Shown piece by piece: positions 1-12,400 of a stretch of 64,000 nt of DNA. Each line of letters starts with the position of its first letter. Position 1 is the stretch's first letter. This DNA is from Hirundichthys speculiger (taxonomy: Eukaryota > Chordata > Actinopteri > Beloniformes > Exocoetidae): positions 397,001 to 461,000 of the forward strand of contig JAGFBZ010000567.1 in NCBI GenBank assembly GCA_018398805.1, given 5' to 3'. The notes beneath the pieces were generated by a model that was not told the DNA's origin, made no database searches, and saw only the letters and a program-made list of their open reading frames with translations. The position numbers and the translations under genes were made by a program.

Positions 1-377
1 TCTTTTAATTACCATGCAATAATTTACAGAAGTACAGTACAGAATAATGGTAGCAAAACACAGTTTTATTCATTAAATGCCTCCATCGTACAGAATGAAG
101 CACCATTAAAAAGCATAGAAACGTCATCCCAAGCAGCCTGTTTAAAAAACTCTACAATGTCTCAGCTTTAACCCCAGTTGTCCCTCAGTAAAGCGTCTCA
201 CACACTTACACGAGTGTTTTAATCCCACCATGGCCTTTATCAACACTATGCTTTAAAGAAAAGATCAGTTTGGACCCACTATCAGGGCACAATCTGGAAA
301 TCTCATCCAGAGATCCACTCATCCACTCATCCAGGAGTGTTGGAGTCGTTATCCCTGCGGTGGACTCCATCCTCGGT
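1..377 (-). other. postn: Periostin 3' UTR and downstream flank
   Basis: This stretch follows the periostin stop codon (378-380) on the minus strand. It contains no further coding similarity and reads as AT-rich 3' UTR. The transcript end is inferred from the hexamer at 65-70, so bases 1 to about 45 are probably downstream flank. Confidence 0.6.
65..70 (-). promoter_or_regulatory. postn: Candidate polyadenylation signal AATAAA
   Basis: The minus strand reads AATAAA here, about 310 bases after the periostin stop codon. It is the canonical hexamer on the correct strand. Other AT-rich hexamers nearby cannot be excluded, and the window ends too soon to see alternatives. Confidence 0.5.
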
Positions 378-430
378 TCACTGCCTCAGCTTCTGTTGAC
401 GCTGAGCTCTTCCTCTTCTTCTGACTGCAG
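378..430 (-). CDS. postn: Periostin exon 21: basic C-terminus and stop
   Basis: The exon encodes [17 protein letters not shown] and then TGA, corresponding to the arginine-rich end of mammalian periostin (SRRRLREGRSQ). The phase agrees with exon 20. An acceptor six bases further in is possible. Confidence 0.75.
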
Positions 431-3400
431 CTGTGAAACACATGAACTGAGTTAATGAGAATGGAGGACAGCGGGGACACCTGCAGGACCTGACGGATCC
501 TTACCTGGAGCTTTCCTGGCAGCAGCGAAGCCACCGCCCTCTGAAATGCAGAGACATCGCCGTCAGTCATGCAGCGGGACTCATTAACATCATTAACATC
601 TGTGCAGATGTGCAGGCTTTTACCTTGAATGAGTTTGGTAATTCTCTCCGATTCGTCTTTGATCAGGCTTGGGTTTCCATGGATGGTGGTGATTTTGGAG
701 AACTCTGGGCCTGGATCAGAGAGTTAGAAAAGCTTCAGAAGAGTTTCCTTCACCTGCATCAGAGCTAAAACATCCTCGTTCCCACCAGCAGGTTTATTTA
801 GGCCATGAATGAAGGTTATTCATATAAATATTAGGGCTGGGCAAGTTAAGGCATTATTATCGCATTAACTCATTAATTTACATTTATTTTATCGCACAAT
901 AATGCATGATGCTCACATTTTTTTTGTTTTGAAAAGTCTGTTTCTGGCTGCTGTGGAAAATAATTGGCAGGTAAACATGCAGAAAAGCTAAAACAGTGTT
1001 AAATGCTGTGGTAAATTAAAAAACGAAAAACATAATAAAATGTCACTTTTTAATTTTTGATTGGCAATTGAAAATGGAAAGAATGATTGATACACGGATT
1101 GGTAAAGTTACTGAACTTTAACATGGACATTTTCATTTTAAAGTTCTCCCAGATGGAGGATTCAACAGAAACAAGGTTATTTGTAACAACTGACAAGTTG
1201 AACTCCCCGTTAAAAGTTTCTGCTGTTACCTCAGAAATTACCTGTTTTAATGTTCTGATTGTGCTGAGACACAATCATTTTGTTGGATTTTGTTTGTAGA
1301 CTTTTTTTTTTTTTTTTCATAAAAACAGGATGACATTAATGCCCTGGCAGTGGCAATGAGCTTTATTTTATTTTACATTTTTTAAGATGAGATTTACACT
1401 AAATATGTGTTACTGACAAGTGCTGATGTTAAAAGTGTTTGAACAACAAATGTTATGGCACTTTAGTTCATATGGCAGCAGAACATTTAAATAAAAGTGA
1501 CCTTTACACTGCTTTTGAATTAATTATTTTATTTTGCGTATACAATGCGATTAATCGTGATTAATCAGGGAAATAATGTGACTAATCACGATTAAAAATT
1601 TTAATCGTTGCCCAGTCCTATTAAATATATGAAATGTATTTCAAGGACAAAGGGACAGGAGCTTGTTATTTAGTGTTCATGGAGGACACCCCCCCCCACT
1701 GGTCTGAGGCTCCTTCAGCCTGTTGATTCACCTTCAGTCATTTAGCGACTCAACAACTGTACTAACTGACAAACTCATGCACAGACAGGTGCACACAGGT
1801 GAGCAGACAGGTAGCTCAGAGAGGTGCTGCTGTGTCGTCTCAGTCACATCTGACTGACATGATCTGCACAGCACACAGCATTTAGATGAAAGAGTGAATC
1901 TCTGCTGCCAGAAGAACAAAAGTATGAGCAGAGGGATGAGATGGGTGAAGGTCCACATGGAGGGTCTCAGGCAGCAGAAGCTGATGTGTTTTTAAGAAGC
2001 GGCTGGTTTAAACGAGCCTCCTTAACGAGGCTGCAGAAATATGAAAGCAGCTGTGGGTGGCCTCATCTCTCCTCTGTATACATCCAGCTCAGCCCTCGAC
2101 ACGTGTTTTCCACATGTAATAACCGTCCTGCAGAGCGGAAGCAGCTGCTCTGCCGTCTAGATCAGAGGGCAACTGCAGAGACACAGCGGCACTGGATGGA
2201 TGCCGTAAAAATAAAACGTCTTTGAAAGTGATGCCATTTAAAGTTTGTGTCTCTTGTTGTTTAAGGATGGGGGTTTGAAATCGTAATGTCAGCTGGTCCT
2301 CATCCAGAACGCAGAGAAGAAAGAAAAAGAGTAAAGCATCTCCAACAAGCACACCCAGAACATTTGAATAACTCCAACGTTTTATGTTTGCATGCTTAGT
2401 TGAGAGTGGAATAAGTGAGACTATAATGATCTGCAGCTAAAGGCTAAAAGGAGACTGGAGAGAGAGCGAGGGACGAGTCTGGAGTTTCTCTCCCGTTGTC
2501 ACTCTTCATGTTTCCTTCATGCATCAGGTGAGACGGGAATAAACGGAGCTGATGGTCCAACAGCAGCTCATCACTCCTCATTTTCAGCTGCAGTGTGACT
2601 AACTGAAGCATTGAGAGTGTTTGTATCTCACCAATGACTCTTGTAACTTTGTGGAGGTCAGACTGTCCTTCAAGCATGCTGGTTTCCGCCACGATGGAAG
2701 GTTCTCCCTTAATGTCCACCTTTCTCACCGTTGATTCAGTTTTTATGACTGTGATGTTGGTGTAGATGGGCTGATCCTCAGTGATGCGGCTGAATTCAAT
2801 GACAGAATCAGGAGCTGCAGAGGAAGAGACGTCAGGAGTTTTCATTCATGATATCTGACATAAAAGGTGGTCTCTGCAGGTACCTCAGTCTGCAGGGTAG
2901 TGTTTTACTAAAGTAACTGATGTAGTAGACTGGGTCCTTGTAACCTGTCTCTTTAATTCAATTCAATTCAATTTTATTTGTATAGCGTCTGTTACAATGT
3001 CAATTGTCTCCAGGTCTTTACAGAGACCCAGATCATGACCCCTGAGCAAATATCATTAACTAAAATTATAATATTTAATCCAATCAAGGATAATGGCAGG
3101 TAAAAAAAACTTCCGCCAACAGTTGGGCCTGGCCAATCTCATCTCTAATTTTGATTATTTTCCTGCTAAAAAAAGCTCATAAAGTCTTCACTACTGAGAG
3201 TAGCAGGAATGCATGGACCAACAGAGTTGTGACTCTTTGTAAGTCTGGCTGCAGTGCTGAACAGAAAACGTGGGTTCTGTTTGTTCTCTTCTATTAACGA
3301 AGAATAATAAGATGTTCTAGCTCTGCGTAGGGCTCTTTTGTAGACTAAGCTATCTTTCCAGGCACGATGGGAGTCTGCAGATTTACAGGAGTACCACCTC

Positions 3401-6400
3401 CTTTCCATTTTACGTGCATTCTGCTTCAGCATGCGAATATGTGAATTATACCAGGGAGCTGAGCTCCTAAGATAAGAAACCCTCTTCCTCTGAGGAGCAA
3501 CAGCATCCAGGGCTGAATGTAACATATCAGCAGTCTTGTTAACAAGGTAATCAATATCTGCTGGAGTAAAATTCAGGTCGTTGCCCTCAACTATTCTATC
3601 ATAATCCACCATAGGGAGAATTATTCACAGCATCTTCAGAAAGGCATCTGCTGTAATGGCACGTTTCATTTTCTGTTTTAATGCCACAAATGCTGAACTC
3701 AAATGTAACTAAAAAGTGGTCCGAGAGAAGAGAATTCAGCGGTGACACTAACAGGTGATGAATATCTATACTATGGTGAGGACGAGATCCAGGATATCAT
3801 TAAAGCAGTGAGTCGGTTCTTTCACTTTTTGTGAGATGCCCAATGAATCTAAGAGAGATGTAAATGCCACATTATCACTTTATTACATTATTACAGTTTT
3901 ATTATTACAGTTTTATTATTACAGTTTTATTACTACTGGTTTTGCACACTGTTTTTGTCTGTTTTGCACACTGTTTTTGTCTACTTACTTTTTATTTAGT
4001 GTCTTGTTTTGCGCACTGTTTTTAGTCTATTTATTGTTCTGTTTCTGCACACTGTTTTTAGTCTATTTATTGTTCTGTTTCTGCACACTGTTTTTAGTCT
4101 ATTTATTGTTCTGTTTCTGCACACTGTTTTTTTGTCTATTTATTGCCTATTTAATGTCTATTTAATGTCCTGTCTATTTATGTATATTTTTGTATCTGCT
4201 GCAACGAGCCAATTTCCCCTCGGGGATTATTAAAGTATTTTTCATTCATTCATTCATTAAAGGCTAAATTAAAGCTGTCACTGTCAACATCCATATGAAT
4301 GTTAAAGTCTTCAGACTTTAACATAGGGTCTCTTCAGACCTCTCCACCTGTATTCTGGTGGGAGCAGGACCCCAGACGCCCTGGGGTGGTTGGGTTCACA
4401 GTTTTAGACTGGACTCTGCTGCAGCTGCAACAGAAACATCATGAAGAAGGAAGCTGCAGCTCGTGCTGATCCATTTCCCCTCTAACGTCTCTGTACGCTG
4501 CCACTTTCAGTCTGAGCCAAACACTGAAGAGCTCAACCCAACCAGGAGACCAACCAGAGAGAGGGACAGATGGACTGAGCTCCTGATCTCACCAGTCTGA
4601 CTCCCTGAAGTTCACTGAATTTACTAACATAGGTGCACTGATGCCAGACGTTTGAAGAAATCAGGCAGCATTTGAAGCATTTGAAGCGTTGACCTCCACC
4701 TGTCTATATAGATGTCATCCCAGCGTTGACCTCCACCTGTCTATATAGACGTCATCCCAGCGTGACCTCCACCTGTCTATATAGACATCATCCCAGCGTT
4801 GACCTCCACCTGTCTATATAGACGTCATCCCAGCGTTGACCTCCACCTGTCTATATAGATGTCATCCCAGCGTTGACCTCCACCTGTCTATATAGATGTC
4901 ATCCCAGCGTTTACCTCCACCTGTCTATATAGACGTCATCCCAGCGTTGACCTCCACCTGTCTATATAGACGTCATCCCAGCGTTGACCTCCACCTGTCT
5001 ATATAGACGTCATCCCAGCGTTGACCTCACCTGTCTATATAGACGTCATCCCAGCGTTGACCTCCACCTGTCTATATAGATGTCATCCCAGCGTTGACCT
5101 CCACCTGTCTATATAGATGTCATCCCAGCGTTGACCTCCACCTGTCTATATAGACGTCATCCCAGCGTTGACCTCCACCTGTCTATATAGACGTCATCCC
5201 AGCGTTGACCTCCACCTGTCTATATAGATATCATCCCAGCGTTGACCTCCACCCGTCTATATAGATGTCATCCCAGCGTTGACCTCCACCTGTCTATATA
5301 GACGTCATCCCAGCGTTGACCTCCACCTGTCTATATAGACGTCATCCCAGCGTTGACCTCCACCTGTCTATATAGACGTCATCCCAGCGTTGACCTCCAC
5401 CTGTCTATATAGACGTCATCCCAGCGTTGACCTCCACCTGTCTATATAGACGTCATCCCAGCGTTGACCTCCACCTGTCTATATAGATGTCATCCCAGCG
5501 TTGACCTCCACCTGTCTATATAGACGTCATCCCAGCGTTGACCTCCACCTGTCTATATAGACTTCATCCCAGCGTTGACCTCCACCTGTCTATATAGACG
5601 TCATCCCATCGTTGACCTCCAACTGTCTATATAGATGTCATCCCAGCGTTCACCTCCACCTGTCTATATAGATGTCATCCCACCGTTGAACTCCACCTGT
5701 CTATATAGATGTCATCCCAGCATTTACCTCCACCTGTCTATACAGATGTCATCCCAGTTGAGTTGAGCAGAACCTTTGAGGGCTTCAGTTCTCCTGTTAT
5801 CTAATAGTTGGAGGCAGGCTGCCATTAGTGTGTGTTTACTGGTCTGAGTCCAGTGTTCTGCAGCCTGATGGCTTCATTTTTATAGTAGTTGATTAGATAT
5901 GGCAAGAGGTCCAAATGGACTTCAGAGAGGGTGACCAAATGTCACAGTGATAAAGAGTATCTATTAATTTTAGTCATCCAGCTGTAACCAGGCTGATTTA
6001 AATCTAGTTGAAGGTCTTACCTCCAACGTAATGAGTCGTTGTGATGGTCTGCTCTGGAAAGAAATAAAATCATTTTAGACATCCTGTCACTCACAGATCA
6101 TGCAGCAATAAGGACACAGATGAGACCTACTGATGAAGGTGAGTGGGACCTCAGCATAAGAAAATCCAGAAACAAACTAAAGGACAAAAAACAGAAGGGA
6201 AGGAGTCAGTCAGAAAAATAAAAAACACTTCTTTGATCTGCACACAAATGACACCAATACCTTTATCTTGATGTACTTAATCAGCTTCTGCAGCAGCATC
6301 TGGAGGTCCTGGCGGCCCACAGGGACGGTCTGCGAGGACAATAAATGTTATATCTCTATATCAATAAATGTTTCAGGGACAGAGGGAACATTGGATTATA

Positions 6401-9400
6401 GTTCAGTTGCTGCTGCTCTCACCTCCAGGATAGAGGATGTTCTTCACCACATGGATCGCACCGTTTGTTGCCATCAGGTCACATTCTGGTACATCCACTG
6501 TGTTGACGAAGATGGAGTTGTTTACCTTGAAAAACCAGAGAAAAAAATGGAATGATCCATTCTCAAATAAACTTTAGTCTACTTCCTAACTCTCCTCTGA
6601 ACAGCTTCATCTCAGGGATTTTCTCACAGATGTGCAATAATAAAGGCTAGTTTTATTTTAGTTTAAACTGGTCATTATCCTCTTCTGGATATGATGTTCT
6701 TGATCTTGTTTTTGTTATGAAAAAATACAGAACACCAGAGAGCACTATAATGCTGCTGCAAAATAGACCGATTGATCAGATCACCAGGAAATAAACTCAT
6801 GGTTTCATACCGATTTAACCTGCAGGTTGGTGCCCTGCAGGGTTTTGAGCAGGTTGGTGACTCTTCCCTCTAATCCTCCGTTGATGAAGACGCCGTTGCT
6901 GAAGTGGTAGAGGAGGATGGTTCTCAGAGCAGATACATCACCTACCAATAAAAGAACAACTCAGAACCAGCTTCCTTCTTTGTTTTCTCGCCCGATCACG
7001 TAACTTAACTGGTCTGACAGAGACAGATGTGACACAGAGGTTTTGTGGATTATTCAGCGCAGCCGGCGTGTGGAAAAGAGGTGAAGAAGAGAGAGCAGGA
7101 TGGAGAACAAAGAGTGGCAGAAGAGAAGCAGCGAGAGTAAAGGGAAAGATCTGGAAGATACACAAAAAAAAAGGTCTCCACCTGGACTTAACTAAGCAAA
7201 CAGGTCTGAGCCTCCTATTGGATAATTACTGCATGGGTGATTATCTTTCAGCTGGAAACTAGTTATTTAACCCCAACTGGTGCAATGAGTCGCTTCTCAT
7301 TTCCTAAACAACCATGTCAAAGACTCATCCGTGGTCGTGGAAAAGATTTTAGTCTGTTTGAGAAGGGTCAAATCATTGGCATCAAGCAGAGAAAACATCT
7401 GAGGAGATTGCAGAAACTACCAAAACTGGGTTCAGAACTCTCCAACGCATTATTAAAAACTGGAAGGATAGTGGGGACCCATCATCTTCCAGGAGGAAAT
7501 GTGGCCGGAAAAAAATCCTCAATGATCATGATCGATGATCACTGAAACGTTTGGTTGAGATCAAATGGAAGAAAAACAACAGTAGAACTCAGGGCTGTTT
7601 AATAGTGAAAGTAAGAGGATTTCCACTTACACAAGGCTAAGGGAACTCCAGGGATTGGGACTGAACAGCTGTGTAGCCTTAAGAAAACCACTAATCAGTG
7701 AGACTAACTGGAAAAAAAGGCTTCAATCTGCTAGGGAGCATAAAGATTGGACTCTGGATCAATGGAAGAAGGTCATGTGGTCTGATGAGTCCAGATTGAC
7801 CCTGTTCCAGAGTGATGGGAGCATCAGGGTAAGAAGAGAGGCAGATGAAGTGATGCTCCCATCATGCCTAGTGCCTACTGTACCAGTAGTACAGGCTACT
7901 GTACCAGCCTGTGGGGGCAGTGTTCTGATCTGGGGTTGCTGCAGTTGGTCAGGTCCAGGTTCAGCAACAGTATGAGCTCAAAGAATGAGGTCAGCTGACT
8001 ACCTGAATATACTGAATGACCAGATTATTACATCAATGGATCTGTTCTTCCCTGATGGCACGGGCATATTCCAGGATGACAATGCCAGGATTCATCGGGC
8101 TCAAAGACTGGTTCAGGGAGCAGGAGACATCATTTTCACACATGGATTGACCACCACAGAGTCCAGACCTGAACCCCATTGAGGATCTCTGGGATGTGCT
8201 GGAGACTCAGACTCTACCATCATCAATGACAGATCTTGATAAAAAAAAATAAAAAAAAAGGTGGCAGCGCTGCTTCCTTCCTTTTAATAAAATACTTCCT
8301 TTGGGAGTGACAGGGAAGGGTCGGCTTACGAACAAACACAGAGGATCGGCCCGGGTTGCCTTGGAGACAGAGTAGAAGGGGCCACACAGACGGTTTGGAC
8401 ACATAAAGAGGAGGGATAGTGGATACACTGCAGATGGAGATGGACGACCAAAGAGGAGATGCAGTTGGTCGGTGTTGCAGAAGAAGACGCAGAAGACAGA
8501 CTGAGATGGAAACGAAAGACCACCGAGAGGAAAAGCCCAAAGAAGAAAACTCACTCTGGAGCAAACGAAGGTCCTCTTTGCTGAGGCCATCAAAGGCGTC
8601 ATCTGTTGGAGCAAATATGGTGTAGGAGCCTTCCTGTTTCAGCAGATCCTGCAGACCTGCCACCTCCATCAGGGTCAAGAAGATCCTGCATTTATACAAA
8701 CAGAAGTAAAGAAGAGAATCATCAGCATACACAGTAAACCCTGACAGCTGCAGCAGTGACATCATCATGTTGGCTTGATAAGGTGGATGACTTTTATTCT
8801 CTAGAATCCATAAAGGCGTGTAGTCTTAAATTAGTACAACTTAAAAAAAAAACAAGATCTTCTAAACGAAGCTACCAGAGCTGACAGTGCTGTTACTGCT
8901 GAAGTCTAAAGTTCAAGCTGGGTGAACTCAGGAACAATTTTTAATCTCAGAAAAGTCTTTCAGGGGAGAATAAAGGCTGAGAACACAGGATCTAATTCAT
9001 TTTTGATGAAAAAACAGCGAGCATCTTCTTACTTGAAGCGTCCGTCGGCGATCAGGATGTCGTAGACGTTTTTATCTGCAGGTTTGATGAGCGATGCCAG
9101 CAGATGGAGGGCGCCGTTGCTCCCCTCCTTACTGCCACGAACCATACAGGAGTTTTCTATGCACACGGCCTGCAGAGCAGCAGAGTTACAGCATTTATTC
9201 ATCCTCTCTGATCTCAGCGCATCACACCACAATGTTTATGCGCGTTAATGAAACCCAGATGACTGGAACGAACTCAATAGCTGATTTATTGTTCTTGTTT
9301 ACAGCTGAAGGTAATCAGATGGTCGTTAATATTTCGTAAGGGTGCTGCTAATTGATCTCAGACTACGACTGTAGAAGCAGCTGCTTTGTTTCGTGTTCCA

Positions 9401-12400
9401 GCTCTGATTTACTGGTTTCTCTGGTTCTGGTGCAGCAGTGTGGTTCTCACAGTGCGGTAGATGAAGACTCTGAGCAGTTTGCCAGCCAGCGTCTCCAGCT
9501 GCTGTCCGTTGTAAAGTTCACTCAACGTAACTTTTGTCTTCAAGATGTGGTTTTCCAAAATGAGTCTCAGCACGTTCTGGTCTATTGACATCACCTCATC
9601 TGACAAACACAGAAGAGAACATCACATTTGTTGGATTAAACGTTGGCCCGGATCAGATCTTTCCTCCTGTGTGGACTTTTCTTCATTTCATTTTATTGAT
9701 TCATTCCAGACATGTCAAAACAATCTTTTAAAGCATAGACAATTATAACACTATCATGAATCTATGTATCTGAAAATAGATATAATATATTTATAAAATA
9801 AAATATATAATAAAGCATAAATTAATATACACCAACACATGTGCATAACCATAATTTAGAAACATATAGAACCTCTTGTAAATAAATCTAAATATTAAAT
9901 TGACATATTCCCCTGAAAAAAGAAGAAATAAAAAAATAAACAAAATGTATACCCAATGTATACACACTGATCTACCAATATGCAAAACACATATCTGGTT
10001 TAACATGTCTGAAAAGGGGTAGGAAGAAGTAAAACTTATTTAATCCTCCCCCTTCTCCAATGTTCCATGATTACCCTTAAAATTTATCTGGTTTTTGAGG
10101 CCTAATACTAAATTTTAGTTGTAATTTCATATCCAGATAGACAGACATCTAACTACATACATACTGATACACTCACATTCACACTACAGTATATACTATA
10201 GTATATACTACAGTACATACTACAGTACACACTACAGTACATACTACATTATATACTACAGTACATACTAAAGTACACACTACAGTACATACTACATATA
10301 CTTCACCCTGCACAGTCACACACACAGTGCACCCCGAGAGCACCCAGATACCCCCCATCCCACCATGCTGCACTCTGACACCAAACCCACTTGAGCCCAG
10401 TCCCCCCCACCAGCCCCCCAATAATGATGGTGCAAGAGCAGAACCAAGAGGGTCCCCGACCCGGTTGGGCACATAAGGCACCACATCAACACAAGCACCC
10501 AGACCCCAGACAGCAACACCCATGAGCCTGCCCAGGCACCACCCACCCCCCTCTGCCAGCCCCTAAGACCCCCCCCCCCCCCCCCCACCCCACTGTTTGA
10601 AATGGTTTTGATCAGTGATGGTAAAAGTGAAGCCAAGAGGGAGGAGCTACAGTTCTACTTGTCTTCATTACCGTCATTTATTTTTATTTGAGATATCCAT
10701 TAGATTTGGTCACAGATTTAGCAAACTTGTGGTTTTTTAACTTGTTACAACAAAGCTGCATTTTTTTTTTACATAAAATCACAACTTTGTGATTTGATTT
10801 TTTTGTTGTAAATTTTGAAATATTGCAACTTTGTTGTAAAAATCTACAATTTCACAAAATCACCAGTTAAAAAAATACTATAATTATTCATTTATCTATG
10901 TATTTACATCAAATATAATATTTCCAAATTTGCAACTTTTTGACTTTTTGCTCCAAAATCCCAAAATCCCAACTTTTGTTTGGGGGTGCAGAGGAGCACC
11001 TGGAGTCCACCTGTGCAGGTGAGAACCTGCTGGAACCTACCTGTGAAGGCGCTGTTGGGAGGAGCCAGGAACGTGACCTCCGCTTTTGGACCCATGGCAG
11101 CAGCTAAGCCCATCTGGGCCACCATGTCCCTGAAGGTGCTCTGGGAGGCGTCCATCAGCTCCGTCACCTCCTTGGCTGATGTGAATACACGACACAGTTC
11201 ATCATCCACGGAAACACGAACACGTCCAGATGAGTGACAGCAAAACCAAGCGTGCTTTACCTGAGTCGGGGATGAGCACCTGGTCTATGAGGTGGATGAC
11301 ACCGTTGGAGGTCACTATGTCCTTTTTCAGGACCATCTTGATACCGTTGACGGTCAGACTGTCGCCGTCACAGCCGATCTCTATGGTGCTTCCCTCTGCA
11401 GTCTCGTACACTGATCCCGCCATGATGGCTTCGGCACACTGGACGCTGTTCAGCAGGTGGTAGTTCACCAAGGCTGCCATGTTTGTTCACAGCGTGATGG
11501 AGGACAGGAAGCAGAAAAGTGGAATGATCAGAAAGAAGCCTCTCTGTAATCTTTTGTTGTGATCACTATTCTCCTTTTAAGTAACTTTATTTCACCTTTG
11601 GCCTCTAAACATTTGAAAATAGTTACATAGTTACTACACCTTTGAGTCCAAACACCATCTATTCCAACACTAGCTTTGCTTCCTCGCTTGATGTTTGAAG
11701 ATGAATGAAAGTGTTTCAAGTGAGTGAAGAAGTAATTCACTGTAGAAGGCTCCTGTAAAAACTGTATCAGATGGATCTGGGCCACATTTAAATGTTCTGA
11801 AGTTGTGGATGATGTGCTAAGCTCTCAGGTGTGAAACATTAAAGTCATTTAACCAGCTGTGCAGTTGGGAGGGAGACTTCTGGCGTGGTAGACTGGAGTA
11901 GACAGATTGGCTCGAGACCATCGTTGAATAATCACAATGTGGATCCACTTAACACTTATTAGCTTTTAAACAACATGAGCCAAGTGAGTAAGTAGTAGAA
12001 GAGCGACAGGAAGCAGCTCCAAGGAGCAGCCAGGTGCTGTGGTTGGACGCATGAGCGACGTCAGCTGGTAAGATCTGGCACATGTGGCACCAGGTCACAA
12101 GATAGTTAAACTCACCCAAACCAACCTCAGAAAAGTTCATAAAGGGAATTCAAATGTTCTTCCAACTTTGAAACATCAAGTAAAAAACAAAACCAAACAC
12201 ATGGCTAGTAGAGGAAGAAGGTCAGAGACTCACCTGTAATAACAGCCTTGTCATCCATGATTCGCTCAAAGTGACCTGGACTCAGTCTTTTGAAGGCTTC
12301 GTCCGTGGGAGCGAACAGCGTATACTGACCAGGCTGGTCCAGCTTGTCCATGAGACCAGAAGCTGTAGCTGCCGCCTGGGAAACGAAGCCGGTGTCACAC

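Noticed and set aside
4687..5757. CRISPR-like regular repeats
   Set aside because: Units are directly tandem with no unique spacers, and the context is an intron of a vertebrate gene. The same applies to 63111-64000.
8207..8768. 135- and 181-residue minus-strand frames near the Tc1 element
   Set aside because: Only 8555-8685 (periostin exon 12) is supported; the rest is read-through into intron and the antisense of Tc1.
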